From assembly GCF_017876295.1 (NCBI RefSeq), contig NZ_JAGINT010000002.1, positions 3,906,001-3,970,000 of the forward strand: 64,000 nucleotides of DNA, written 5' to 3'. Origin of the DNA: Kribbella aluminosa (lineage in GTDB: Bacteria > Actinomycetota > Actinomycetes > Propionibacteriales > Kribbellaceae). Within the stretch, counting starts at the first letter, position 1, and each line of letters begins with the position of its first letter. The translations under genes and the position numbers were made by a program. Below the pieces are notes generated by a model. The model worked only from the letters and a program-made list of their open reading frames with translations. It searched no databases and had not been told where the DNA came from. This document shows, piece after piece, positions 7,651 through 15,901 of this stretch.

Positions 7651-8684
7651 ACGCGCACCTGATCGACCTGCGATCGGACACCGTCACCCGCCCGTCGGCG
7701 GAGATGCTGGCGGCGATGACGTCGGCGCCGGTCGGTGACGACGTGTACGGCGAGGACCCGACCGTCAATGCGCTGGAGGAGCACGTCGCCGGCCTGCTCG
7801 GGCACGAGGCCGGGCTGTTCACGGTGACCGGCTCGCTGGCGAACATGCTCGGCGTACGGGCACTGGTACCGCGTGGCGGCGAGGTGCTGTGCGAGGCGAG
7901 CGCGCACATCGTCCGCGCCGAGCTCGGATCGCACGCTGCCTTCGCGGGTGTCACCACGCGGACGTGGAGCGCGCCGGCCGGGCAGATCGACCTCGAGCAG
8001 ATCCGCACCCTGATCGCGCCCGACCTCGGACCGTACTTCGTGATCACGTCGGCCGTCTCGGTGGAGAACACGCACAACTTCGGCGGCGGGTCGATCCAGC
8101 ATTCCTTCGACGCTCTGGCCGACGAGCTGGATGCTTCCGGGCTTCCGCTGCATCTCGACGGCGCGCGGCTGTGGAACGCCGCCGTCGCGACCGGCCGGAC
8201 GGTTGCTTCGTACGGTGTGCGGGCGGCCGCGGCGAGCGTCTGCCTGTCGAAGGGCCTGGGCGCGCCGGTCGGCTCGGTGCTCGTCGGGTCGACGGAGCTG
8301 ATCCGCGAGGCTCGGGTCTGGCGGAAGCGGCTCGGTGCCGGGTGGCGCCAGGCCGGCGTACTGGCTGCTGCCGGCCTGTACGCCGTGGAGCACAACGTCG
8401 AGCGGCTGGCCGAGGACCACGCGAACGCCCAGGCGATCGCCACCGTGCTCGCGGACGCGGCGCCTGGTTCGGTGAAACCCGACCAGGTCGAGACGAACAT
8501 CGTCGTCGTGGACCTCGCCGGCACCGGCCACACCGTGCCGGAGGTAGTGGCCGGGGCGCGCGACGCCGGCGTACTCGTCGGCGGTGTCGGGGCGACCCAG
8601 CTGCGGATCGTCACGCACCTGGACGCCTCGGCGGCGGACTGCCGTACCGCGGCGGAAGTACTGGCCCGGATCATCGCCGGCTGA
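7647..8684 (+). CDS. Low-specificity L-threonine aldolase (PLP enzyme)
   Basis: A 345-residue fold-type I PLP enzyme of the threonine aldolase family, cleaving threonine or allo-threonine to glycine and acetaldehyde. The N-terminal LIDLRSDTVTRPSAEM and GDDVYGEDPTVNALE are family hallmarks. The PLP Asp/Arg block is LHLDGARLWNA, and the Schiff-base Lys is in VCLSKGLGAPVGSVLVGS. The start ATG overlaps the stop of the DAHP synthase gene (ATGA). Stereospecificity is not readable from the sequence. Confidence 0.92.
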   Translation: MNAHLIDLRSDTVTRPSAEMLAAMTSAPVGDDVYGEDPTVNALEEHVAGLLGHEAGLFTVTGSLANMLGVRALVPRGGEVLCEASAHIVRAELGSHAAFAGVTTRTWSAPAGQIDLEQIRTLIAPDLGPYFVITSAVSVENTHNFGGGSIQHSFDALADELDASGLPLHLDGARLWNAAVATGRTVASYGVRAAAASVCLSKGLGAPVGSVLVGSTELIREARVWRKRLGAGWRQAGVLAAAGLYAVEHNVERLAEDHANAQAIATVLADAAPGSVKPDQVETNIVVVDLAGTGHTVPEVVAGARDAGVLVGGVGATQLRIVTHLDASAADCRTAAEVLARIIAG

Positions 8685-8717
8685 CGGACCCGGCGCCGGA
8701 TCCGCGGCAGGGCGAGA

Positions 8718-8723
8718 TAGGGT
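8718..8723 (+). promoter_or_regulatory. Possible -10 box of the PRPP synthetase gene
   Basis: TAGGGT sits 34 nt before the GTG at 8758, in the 73-bp gap after the threonine aldolase gene. The mRNA would have a short leader carrying the GGGAG ribosome site. Confidence 0.35.
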
Positions 8724-8757
8724 TCAGCTGTTCGGGTCGCAGCATTCGGGGAGAGCC

Positions 8758-9735
8758 GTGCGAGAGATCGTCGTGTTCAGCGGAAGTGCCCACACCGAGT
8801 TGGCGGAGCAGATCTGTAGTGATCTCGGCGTGCCGCTGTCTCCGGTCGAGGTTCATCGTTTCAGCAACGACTGCCTGCAGGTCCAACTGCAAGCGAACTG
8901 CCGGCAACGAGACGTGTACATCGTGCAACCTCTCGTACCGCCGACGCAGGACCACCTGATGGAACTGCTGCTGATGATCGACGCCGCCCGCGGCGCGTCG
9001 GCCGCGCAGATCACCGCCGTCATCCCGCACTACGCGTACGCACGCTCCGACAAGAAGGACGCCTCCCGGATCTCGATCGGCGGCCGCCTCGTCGCCGACA
9101 TGCTGACCACCGCGGGCGCCAACCGGGTACTGACCATGGCGCTGCACGCGCCACAGGTGCACGGGTTCTTCTCGGTCCCGGTCGACCACCTGACCGCGAT
9201 CGGCGTACTCGCCGACCACTTCCGCGGCCGCGACCTGTCCGACACGGTCGTCGTCAGCCCCGACCTCGGCAACGCCAAGACCGCCACCCAGTTCGCCCGC
9301 CTGCTCGGCGTACCTGTGGCCGCCGGCAGCAAGCAGCGCCTGGCCGACGACCGCGTGATCATCGACGCCATCGTCGGCGAGGTGGCCGGCAAGCGTGCCA
9401 TCGTCCTCGACGACGAGATCGCCACCGGCGGCTCCATCATCGAACTCCTCGACCGCCTCAAGGACCAAGGCTGTACGTCGGCCGCCGTCGCCTGCACCCA
9501 CGGCCTGTTCGCCGGCCCCGCTGTCGAGCGCCTCCGGTCGCACCCGTCGATCACCGAGGTCATCAGCACCGACACCGTCCCCCGCCCGCTCGGTTTCCCC
9601 GAACTCGAAACCACCTCAGTAGCCGGCCTCTTCGCCGAAGCCATCAAACGAATCCACGACGGCGAATCCGTCAGCAGCCTCTTCGACGGCGTAGACCCCA
9701 CCCACGCCCCACCCCAACCCAAACTCCCCTTCTAG
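8758..9735 (+). CDS. prs: Ribose-phosphate pyrophosphokinase (PRPP synthetase)
   Basis: A 325-residue PRPP synthetase: ribose 5-phosphate plus ATP gives PRPP for nucleotide, His and Trp synthesis. It shows VVFSGSAHTELAEQIC at the N-terminus, VYIVQPLVPPTQDHLMELLLM, AVIPHYAYARSDKKD (flexible-loop region), MALHAPQVHGFF and the PRPP-binding loop IVLDDEIATGGS. The loop reads DDEIATGGS where the main Prs usually has DDMIDTGGT, so this may be a paralogue of the housekeeping enzyme. GTG start at 8758 with GGGAG upstream. The C-terminal 25 residues are a proline-rich tail. Confidence 0.85.
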   Translation: MREIVVFSGSAHTELAEQICSDLGVPLSPVEVHRFSNDCLQVQLQANCRQRDVYIVQPLVPPTQDHLMELLLMIDAARGASAAQITAVIPHYAYARSDKKDASRISIGGRLVADMLTTAGANRVLTMALHAPQVHGFFSVPVDHLTAIGVLADHFRGRDLSDTVVVSPDLGNAKTATQFARLLGVPVAAGSKQRLADDRVIIDAIVGEVAGKRAIVLDDEIATGGSIIELLDRLKDQGCTSAAVACTHGLFAGPAVERLRSHPSITEVISTDTVPRPLGFPELETTSVAGLFAEAIKRIHDGESVSSLFDGVDPTHAPPQPKLPF

Positions 9736-9747
9736 AGAGCCACCCGG

Positions 9748-9800
9748 CCGAGGCGATTGGTCACCTCGGGAACTTGGCCAGTGAAGAGCGAAGCGGCCAA
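9748..9800 (+). terminator. Two small hairpins after the PRPP synthetase gene
   Basis: CCGAGG (9748-9753) pairs with CCTCGG (9764-9769), and TTGGCC (9774-9779) pairs with GGCCAA (9795-9800). They start 13 nt after the stop. There is no T-run, as is common in high-GC actinobacteria. From here to 10203 I see no credible gene; the sequence has poor codon structure in all frames. Confidence 0.4.
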
Positions 9801-10203
9801 CCCCGCCTGCTACCTCCGTCCGGTCCCTCCCGCCCCCGCTCCGCGTGCCACGCACTCGCTTGGCGCGCTGCGCTGCCTTCCCGCGGTTGCTCCGGGCCCC
9901 CTCCCACCTTCCGGCGAGTGCTGGCGCATTCAGTTGCCGGCTGCCCGCGAGCTGCTGGCTGGCGGCCGCGTGGTGACTGCCTGGCGGGCGCCCGTGGGGA
10001 AGCAGGTCCACCGTCTGCGGCGGCCTACCAGGGGCAGCTGTGATGAAGGGTGCTGCTGGTCGTCGGGCACGCCGGACCGTCCCTCGGATCGGGTTTGCGA
10101 ACAGCTCGGCGAGCTTGAGGTCTCTGGACTGCGGGTCGCTCGGGATGTTCGGCGCCATCGCCTTGAGCTGTTGCAGTGGCGGAGGGGACATGGGTCTGTT
10201 GAG

Positions 10204-10611
10204 GTGACCGGGCAGTGTGCGGCGAGGCCCGAGCGGGTGTTCGAGGTGTTGGCTCAGCCGGAGAGGTGGGCGGAGTGGAATGCGGGGGTGGCCCGGATCG
10301 AGGTGCATGGTCCGTTTGCGGCGGGGACCGAGGCGGTGATGGTGTTGCCGAATTCGACGGCGCTTCCGTTTACGTTTGCTTGGGTTGAACCGGGCAAGGG
10401 GTTTGAGGACGTCACCGAAGTACCGGACGCTGGGGTCGTCGTACGCGCGCGGCATGAGCTGGCACCGATCGCTGGTGGCACTCAGATCACGTACCGCTGT
10501 GAAGCCCACGGTCCTGCCGATGCCGCCGCCGAGGTGGGTGCTGCTGTCTCGTCGGACTTTCAGGAAGTGATCGCGGCTCTCGGCGCGCGTGCGGAGCGGC
10601 TCGGTGGGTGA
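10204..10611 (+). CDS. SRPBCC (polyketide cyclase/START-like) family protein
   Basis: About 135 residues with the SRPBCC ligand-binding fold: an N-terminal strand and helix (AARPERVFEVLAQPERWAEWN), glycine turn (VHGPFAAGTEAVMVLP), central strands (FTFAWVEPGKGFEDVTEV) and a long C-terminal helix (SSDFQEVIAALGARAERL). It binds a hydrophobic ligand of unknown kind. The start is uncertain: GTG at 10204 is the first sensible codon, but GGAGGGG lies 17 nt upstream, and the frame is open further with no similarity. Its 3' end overlaps the MarR gene by 8 nt, so regulator and ligand-binding protein are coupled. Confidence 0.75.
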   Translation: MTGQCAARPERVFEVLAQPERWAEWNAGVARIEVHGPFAAGTEAVMVLPNSTALPFTFAWVEPGKGFEDVTEVPDAGVVVRARHELAPIAGGTQITYRCEAHGPADAAAEVGAAVSSDFQEVIAALGARAERLGG

Positions 10612-11036
10612 AGCGCTCGAGCCACGTGAGAGCCCGGGGCTGCGGCTGTGGCGCGCGACCCTGAGTTGGCAGCGGCAGATGACGTTGACGCTGAAGCCGC
10701 TCGGGCTGACGCACGTACAGTTCGTGCTCGTCGCCAGCACCTGGTGGCTCAACCACGTCGCCGGCGAATCCCCGACCCAACGCCGCATCGCCGACCACGC
10801 CAACACGGATCCGATGATGACCTCACAGGTCCTCAGAACCCTGACGGCCAAGGGCTTGCTGTCCCGAACCCCCGATCCCACCGACTCGCGCGCAGTCCTC
10901 GTAGAGGTCACTCCCACCGGAGCAGCTCTTGCCAAGCGTGCAGTCAAACTGGTCGAAGAAGCCGACAAAACCCTTCTTCAAAACCGTGCCCGACGGCAAC
11001 GCCCTGATGGACGTACTCCGCGCACCAAGCCAGTGA
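10604..11036 (+). pseudogene. MarR-family transcriptional regulator with a +1 frameshift near its end
   Basis: A winged-helix MarR protein: LRLWRATLSWQRQMTLTLK dimer helix, PTQRRIADHANTDPMMTSQV recognition helix, and the wing LLSRTPDPTDSRAVLVEVT. The GTG at 10604 overlaps the SRPBCC stop. After EEADKT at about 10970 the frame carries one extra base in an AAAACCC run. The natural ending FFKTVPDGNALMDVLRAP lies in the +1 frame and stops at 11036. As written, the zero frame instead reads through into the downstream DUF4288 gene. This may be a sequencing error, a natural mutation or programmed slippage. The helix-turn-helix itself is intact, so a functional product is possible. Confidence 0.75.
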
Positions 11037-11065
11037 GCCATGCACGTGCTGGCAAACTGCTGGCT

Positions 11066-11410
11066 ATGACTGACCTAGCTGGTGCCGACTGGTTTGCGGT
11101 GCGATGCGTCTTCCGACTCGGGCGTCCGGCGGGAGTCGACGGTAAGGGATACGAAGAGCGGATCACGTTGTGGCGGGCTGATTCGTTCGATCATGCCATC
11201 GAGCGCGCCGAGGCCGAGGCGCTTGAGTATGCGTCGATGGTGGCAGACTCTCCGGACGAGTATTTGGGTCTCGCACAGGCGTATCGCCTGGCGGACGTGC
11301 CGGGTGATGGCGCCGAGGTCTTCTCCTTGATACGGGAGAGCAAGCACAGGCCGCAGACGTATGTCGACCGGTTCTTTGACACCGGAACTGAACGTCAGGG
11401 CTTCTCCTGA
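11066..11410 (+). CDS. DUF4288 family protein
   Basis: A 114-residue soluble protein. WFAVRCVFRLGRP, YEERITLWRADSFDHAIERAEAEALEYA and the late YVDRFFDTGTERQGFS match the DUF4288 pattern; function unknown. It starts at the ATG at 11066, shortly after the normal end of the MarR gene, in the same frame as the frameshifted MarR reading. No strong ribosome site is seen. A 7-bp palindrome begins directly after its stop. Confidence 0.75.
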   Translation: MTDLAGADWFAVRCVFRLGRPAGVDGKGYEERITLWRADSFDHAIERAEAEALEYASMVADSPDEYLGLAQAYRLADVPGDGAEVFSLIRESKHRPQTYVDRFFDTGTERQGFS

Positions 11411-11426
11411 CAGGCGGTGCCGCCTG
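11411..11426. terminator. Palindrome between DUF4288 and the alpha/beta-hydrolase gene
   Basis: CAGGCGG-TG-CCGCCTG starts right after the DUF4288 stop and ends 2 nt before the -10 box of the next gene. It could be a small terminator stem or an operator over that promoter. Confidence 0.35.
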
Positions 11427-11428
11427 CA

Positions 11429-11434
11429 TAGGAT
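11429..11434 (+). promoter_or_regulatory. -10 box TAGGAT, leaderless start of the hydrolase at 11441
   Basis: TAGGAT lies 6 nt before the GTG at 11441 and there is no ribosome site. This supports transcription from the start codon itself and fixes the start. Confidence 0.5.
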
Positions 11435-11440
11435 GGCGCG

Positions 11441-12130
11441 GTGGAGTTTGTGATGGTGCCGGGTGGTTGGCAGGGTGGGTGGGCTTTCGGGTCGGTGGCG
11501 GGGGAGTTGCAGCGGCTCGGGCATCGGGTTGAGGCGGTGACGCTGGCGGGGCTGGAGTTGGAGGGGCCGGCGGATGTGGAGCGGCCGGCGAATCTCGATG
11601 CGCATATCGACCAGGTCGCCGCGATCGTCGAGCAGCGAGACGGTACGTCGGTTGTGCTGTGCGGGCACAGCTACGCCGGGCTCGTGATCGCCGGGGTCGC
11701 GGATCGGCTGGGGGACCGGCTGGAGCACCTCGTCTTCATCGACGCGTACGTACCGGATGACGGCGACTCCTGCTGGTCCCTGACCAGCGACATCTTCCGG
11801 GAGATGTTCATCGCGGGGGCGAGAGCTGACGGGCGGTGGGTCGGCGTACCTGAGGGGATGGATCCTCGGGCGCGGGCGCATCCGTTGGCGAGCTTCGTCC
11901 AGGCCGTCAGGCTGGAAGGCAGCACCTGGCCCGCACTCAGCCGTACGTACATCAGTGGTGGTGAATGGGCGGGGAGTCCGTTTCTGGAGTTGACGGAGCG
12001 GTTGCGGAACGACCCAACTTGGCGCGTGCACGAGATCCCGGTCGGGCACAACATTGCTCGGCGTGATCCGCAGCGCCTCGCTGCTGTCCTCGATGCCTTG
12101 CCTTCGGCCGATGGAGCAGTTGCCAGGTAG
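11441..12130 (+). CDS. Alpha/beta-hydrolase
   Basis: A 229-residue alpha/beta-hydrolase related to salicylate-esterase/EstC-like enzymes. MVPGGWQGGWAF is the N-terminal oxyanion loop, LCGHSYAGLVI the nucleophile elbow with Ser, FIDAYVPDDGDS the post-strand-6 loop and VGHNIARRDPQRLA the C-terminal catalytic His. Substrate unknown. The start is supported by the leaderless -10 box. It converges on the HNH gene with 17 bp between the stops. Confidence 0.88.
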   Translation: MEFVMVPGGWQGGWAFGSVAGELQRLGHRVEAVTLAGLELEGPADVERPANLDAHIDQVAAIVEQRDGTSVVLCGHSYAGLVIAGVADRLGDRLEHLVFIDAYVPDDGDSCWSLTSDIFREMFIAGARADGRWVGVPEGMDPRARAHPLASFVQAVRLEGSTWPALSRTYISGGEWAGSPFLELTERLRNDPTWRVHEIPVGHNIARRDPQRLAAVLDALPSADGAVAR

Positions 12131-12147
12131 TAGCGGGGCGATGCTGT

Positions 12148-13707
12148 TCACGGTCGACGGTGTTGGCGCGGTCTGCGGCTGCCCGGTTGGCGGTGTGGGA
12201 GTGGGCGGGTGCCGGTGTGGTCGACGTGGAAGCGGAATCCGTGGGGGCTGGTCCATTCGATGGCTCCTGTGGGCAGGCGTCGGTTGCTCCAGCCGCCGTG
12301 GGTTTTGGCGCGGTGATGGAGTCGGCTTTGCGGTATGAGATTGCCGATGCTGGTTTGGCCGGGTGGGCCGGCTCGGTCGTACGGCGTGATGTGGTCCTGA
12401 TCCATCCGGGGCGTTGCCTCGGCGGCGCCGTACGGGAACATGTCGACGGGATGTCGTAGCCGCACTCGTTCGCGGATCCGGTCGGGGATCTCGTAGCTGT
12501 GGACGCTGACCTGGTCGTGCAGGTCGATGACCGGTTTGACGATCACCTGGTCGTGGCCGAGGAGCTCGGTCAGTTGGCCGGCGAGGAGTGGGCCGAGCTC
12601 TTCGACCCGGAGTACGCCGTTGCCGGTGGCAAGGGTGTGGTCTGTGAGGTGCACGTACAGCGTGTGCTGCCTGCGCTTGCCGCCTCCGCCGAGGCCGTTG
12701 CTGTAGGCATCGTGTTTGACTGCGGCGAGCCGCGCCTGCAGGGTCTCCGCCAGAGCCAGCCGCGTGAAGGCATCCTCAGTGGTCACGTCGCCGTCCGCAC
12801 CAGCAACTGAGGCCCCCTCAATACCGTCACGCTGATCAGGCCGGGGATCGCCCGTGGAGGCTATGGGCGTCGCGGCCGCCGGGTCGGCCGGGGCGTTGGC
12901 GGAGGTTGGCTCGGTTGGTTGCGTGCGGGCGAGGTGCCGGGCGACTTCGAGGAGGTGCTGGGCGGCAGCGGGGTCGGCGATCCAGTCGATGGCCTTGGCG
13001 CGGCGTTCGTCGAGGGTGTCGGTGTCGCCGAGGGCCTTGAGCGCGTGGGCGAGATCGTCGATGGTGGCGTCGAAGCGGATGACCGCGCCGGTGGCGGCGC
13101 GGACCCAGATGCGCTTGGTGCCGTGGTCGTCGGCCGGGTCGGACTGGGAGACGAACACACCGCGGGTGCGGGCGGTGGCTTCGGCGTAGGCCTGGGCACG
13201 CTCGGGGGCGGCCTGCCAGAACGCCGCAGTGACGATCTTCGCGAGTTGGCCGGGGGTCACGGTGTTCACGAGACCCGCGACGCGCTGGTCGACGAGCGCG
13301 GCGGCCTCGAGCGGTAGCGGCAGGCAGGCGTGGGCGATCTTGCGGGCTCGCCACGCGACCGCGTTCCCGGCCAGGACGGCTGCCCAGACCCGGGGGAGAC
13401 GGTGGCGCAGGGCGAGGGCCTCGCCGATCAGGGATGCGGCCGCGCCGGAGGACATGCGCAGTACGGCGCCGAGCTCGATCGGAGCGAACTCGGCGACTCC
13501 GGGGCAACCTTCGCCGCCGTAGACCTTGATCCGTTCGTAGCCGGGCGGTGGTTCGCCGTCGACCCATTCGACGACCGCGTTGCGGTCGGCGAAAGCCAGC
13601 GTCGTACGAAGGATGCCGACCGCGGCCTGCTCCTGGTCGTGGGCGTACTCGGCTGCCACGGCCAACAGGTCCGTGGTGTCGAGGTCGTCCAGATCAGGGT
13701 CGAACAT
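12148..13707 (-). CDS. DUF222 domain-containing HNH endonuclease (13E12-repeat type)
   Basis: A 519-residue protein of the actinobacterial DUF222/13E12 group. The N-terminal DUF222 region (about residues 5-230) holds GAVLRMSSGAAASLIGEAL and AWRARKIAHACLPL. An Ala/Pro/Thr linker follows. The C-terminal HNH nuclease domain shows DQDHITPYDRAGPPGQTS, NLIPQSRLHHRAKTH and a W-rich end. Paralogues are numerous in these genomes and mostly of unknown role. The ATG at 13707 was chosen over 13716 because a TACAAT box ends 7 nt before it, overlapping the first ATG. Confidence 0.88.
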   Translation of the reverse strand: MFDPDLDDLDTTDLLAVAAEYAHDQEQAAVGILRTTLAFADRNAVVEWVDGEPPPGYERIKVYGGEGCPGVAEFAPIELGAVLRMSSGAAASLIGEALALRHRLPRVWAAVLAGNAVAWRARKIAHACLPLPLEAAALVDQRVAGLVNTVTPGQLAKIVTAAFWQAAPERAQAYAEATARTRGVFVSQSDPADDHGTKRIWVRAATGAVIRFDATIDDLAHALKALGDTDTLDERRAKAIDWIADPAAAQHLLEVARHLARTQPTEPTSANAPADPAAATPIASTGDPRPDQRDGIEGASVAGADGDVTTEDAFTRLALAETLQARLAAVKHDAYSNGLGGGGKRRQHTLYVHLTDHTLATGNGVLRVEELGPLLAGQLTELLGHDQVIVKPVIDLHDQVSVHSYEIPDRIRERVRLRHPVDMFPYGAAEATPRMDQDHITPYDRAGPPGQTSIGNLIPQSRLHHRAKTHGGWSNRRLPTGAIEWTSPHGFRFHVDHTGTRPLPHRQPGSRRPRQHRRP

Positions 13708-13714
13708 GTGTTCC

Positions 13715-13743
13715 ATTGTATGTCACGAGACGATCGCATCCAA
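13715..13743 (-). promoter_or_regulatory. Promoter of the HNH gene (leaderless)
   Basis: On the minus strand TTGGAT (13743-13738), a 17-nt spacer and TACAAT (13720-13715) form a good sigma-A type promoter. It ends 7 nt before the ATG at 13707. Confidence 0.6.
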
Positions 13744-13857
13744 ATCGCCTCGTGCTGGGAATCCCTTGTGGACAAGGAGAAAGTGGTGGCGCTCCAGATC
13801 CGGCCGTCCGGGCTGCTGGTGTTCGCAGTGGTGTGGATGCGACCGCGCCCACAGGGC

Positions 13858-13863
13858 TATCGT
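13858..13863 (+). promoter_or_regulatory. -10 box TATCGT, leaderless start at 13870
   Basis: TATCGT lies 6 nt before the ATG at 13870, the recurrent leaderless arrangement of this window. Confidence 0.45.
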
Positions 13864-13869
13864 CGGGGT

Positions 13870-14511
13870 ATGGGTGGGTGGGAGGGACTGCGGGTGGAGT
13901 TGCGGCGCTTGATTCTGGAGGCGCCGGATGCGTTGATGGCGTTTCCGGATCCGGAGAGTGAGCCGACGCGGACGCCGGTTCGGATCATGCTGGCGGCTTG
14001 GGCTACTGAGATTGCGGCCGGGTTGCATGCGAGGTATCCGGAGCTTGTGGAGTTGCATGTGGGGGCGATGCGGTTTCCGGCGAGGGAGTTGCTCAGGAAT
14101 GTGTGGGTGCCTGAGTTGCGTGGGGAGCCGGCTGCGGATCTTGGGTTCGATGTGGAGGCCCTTGCTCCGTTGACGGTTCGGAGTGGGTGGGATGCGAGGC
14201 GGGACGTGCTGGTGACGAATCGGAGCGCCCGCGACCAGGTGCTGTTTACTATGGGCGAACTGTCGTCGGTGGTGACCGACAGTTCGGGGCGCGTGGTCGG
14301 GCGGTTCGCGGGCCCGCAACCCTTGCCTCTGGTCGGGTTCGCGATTGGGGCTCAGGAGAGTCGGCCGGTGCCCGTTCTGATCGGTACGGCGTCGATGGTT
14401 CCGCAACTGGGGTACGCCGTTCCGCCCGGCCGATGGAGCCTGGTGATCGCGCTGCAGACGGAGACCGGCGAGGGAGGACTCGCGTCGCTGGAGCTCACCG
14501 TCACCCCGTAG
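13870..14511 (+). CDS. Protein of unknown function
   Basis: A 213-residue protein I do not recognise. It has good codon structure and a helical first half (GLRVELRRLILEAPDALMAF, RIMLAAWATEIAAGLHARY). A conserved-looking middle RFPARELLRNVWVPELRG follows, then a beta-rich second half (DVLVTNRSARDQVLF, LGYAVPPGRWSLVIALQ) ending in SLELTVTP. There is no signal peptide, membrane segment or catalytic motif. The start is supported by the leaderless -10 box. It is divergent from the HNH gene. Confidence 0.7.
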   Translation: MGGWEGLRVELRRLILEAPDALMAFPDPESEPTRTPVRIMLAAWATEIAAGLHARYPELVELHVGAMRFPARELLRNVWVPELRGEPAADLGFDVEALAPLTVRSGWDARRDVLVTNRSARDQVLFTMGELSSVVTDSSGRVVGRFAGPQPLPLVGFAIGAQESRPVPVLIGTASMVPQLGYAVPPGRWSLVIALQTETGEGGLASLELTVTP

Positions 14512-14538
14512 ACCGCTTGCCGTCCGGCGGGTCGCCGA

Positions 14539-14680
14539 TCGTCGGTCCAGGGCTGTGAGCACCGGCTCCAGGTCGCGCCCCCGGTCGGTCAACTCGTACG
14601 CGGAGGTGCTGCTAGGGGCGAAGCGGTGTTTGCGCACCGATTCCGCGGTCTCAGGCTCGCGGAGGCGGACGGACCCTGCA
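14539..14680 (-). pseudogene. HxlR-type winged-helix regulator, C-terminal fragment
   Basis: On the minus strand the frame reads VRKHRFAPSSTSAYELTDRG then RDLEPVLTAL, the wing and last helix of HxlR regulators. The helix-turn-helix part that should precede it is absent: similarity begins abruptly at about 14680. The end also decays (no proper stop). It abuts, head to head, the truncated hydrolase starting at 14679. Confidence 0.6.
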
Positions 14681-15072
14681 CATGTGTTCGGCGCGTCGTC
14701 GGGTGGCGCGTTGGTGCTGGATGCGGCGGCGACGCTGCCTGTTGCGCGAGTCGCCGAGTACGAGCTTCCGTACCTGAGCGACGACGCGATGGTGGCCAGT
14801 GGACGGCGTACGTCGAGCGGCGGTCCAGTTGTTCATGCAGCCGGCAGGGTCTTCGGACGACGCGGTCGCCGCGGTTCGCGAGTCGCCGCTCTGGAAGGGC
14901 TCGCCCCCGACACTGGCGTACGACGCGGCCCCAGCTGGGCTTCTTCGACGCGGCCGCAGACGCCGTCGGCGCAGCCCTCTCGAACAGTGAACGCCGCATC
15001 GTCACCGGTCAGGCCCACGTCGCGGACCCCGCCGCGCTCGCCGACGTACTCACGGAGTTCTTCACCTGGTAA
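14679..15072 (+). pseudogene. Alpha/beta-hydrolase remnant in three frames
   Basis: Three consecutive pieces of one alpha/beta-hydrolase lie in different frames. HVFGASSGGALVLDAAATLP holds the nucleophile-elbow Ser and is followed by ARVAEYELPYLSDDAM. VQLFMQPAGSSDDAVAAVRE leads to SPLWKGSPPTLAYDAA. The end is GQAHVADPAALADVLTEFFT and a stop at 15072. The N-terminal third with the oxyanion loop is missing, and part of the segment before the final His is also lost. At least two frameshifts and two deletions make it a clear pseudogene. Confidence 0.75.
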
Positions 15073-15123
15073 CTGTGAATAACTGTTTGCGTGGGTGGGG
15101 TGGTGCGCGGAGACTTCGGGCGC

Positions 15124-15882
15124 ATGGATGATGCTGAGCTTGAAGTGCTGCTGAGGAATGAGCGGTATCCGCGGGCTGCGGGATACTCGGCCCGGTGGAT
15201 GGTTGATGCTTCGATGGGGCCCAATCCGGTGTGGCAGGCGGAGGCGCTCGTCGGGTTGATGCCGCTCGAGCCGGGGATGCGGGTGCTCGACCTGGGGTGT
15301 GGGAATGCCTGCAGTTCGGTGTTCCTGGCCAAGGAGTTCGGGGTCGAGGTTTGGGCTACCGATCTGTGGATCAAGCCTGAGGAGAATCTGCGCCGGGTGG
15401 TTGAGGCCGGGGTGGAGGGCCGGGTTCATCCGGTCTACTCGGAGGCTCGGTCGTTGCCGTACGCCGAGGGGTTCTTCGATGCGATGGTCAGCATCGGCGC
15501 GTATCACTACTTCGGGACGGATGATCTGTATCTGGGGTATTTCTCGCGGTTCGTGAAGCCTGGCGGTCGGATCGGGATCGTCCAGCCGGGGCCGGTCGAG
15601 GAGTACGAGACACTGCCGCCGGCGCATCTCGAGGAGTACTGGAAGTGGGACTTCTGTGCCTGGCACAGCCCGGCCTGGTGGCGGCGGCACTGGGAGAAGA
15701 CCGGACTCGTCACGGTCGAGGTCGCTGACCAGTTGCCGCACGGGTGGGACGACTGGCTGCAGTGGAACGAGGCCTGCGATCTCGACGGTGGTACGCCGGG
15801 CCGCGAGGAAGCCCGCATGCTCCACGGTGACGGCGGCCGAACGCTAGGTCTGACTCGCCTCGTCGCGCATCGGAACAGTTAG
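15124..15882 (+). CDS. Class I SAM-dependent methyltransferase
   Basis: A 252-residue methyltransferase. Motif I is VLDLGCGNACSS, motif II region VWATDLWI, motif post-II HPVYSEARSLPYAEGFFDAM and motif III GGRIGIVQPG. The N-terminal YSARWMVDASMGPNPVWQAE and the late PAWWRRHWEKTGLVTVEVAD are typical of small-molecule methyltransferases of the UbiE/SmtA kind. Substrate unknown. The ATG at 15124 was chosen; the frame is open to 15091 without similarity. Confidence 0.88.
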   Translation: MDDAELEVLLRNERYPRAAGYSARWMVDASMGPNPVWQAEALVGLMPLEPGMRVLDLGCGNACSSVFLAKEFGVEVWATDLWIKPEENLRRVVEAGVEGRVHPVYSEARSLPYAEGFFDAMVSIGAYHYFGTDDLYLGYFSRFVKPGGRIGIVQPGPVEEYETLPPAHLEEYWKWDFCAWHSPAWWRRHWEKTGLVTVEVADQLPHGWDDWLQWNEACDLDGGTPGREEARMLHGDGGRTLGLTRLVAHRNS

Positions 15883-15901
15883 GTACTGCGACACTGTGGG
15901 C

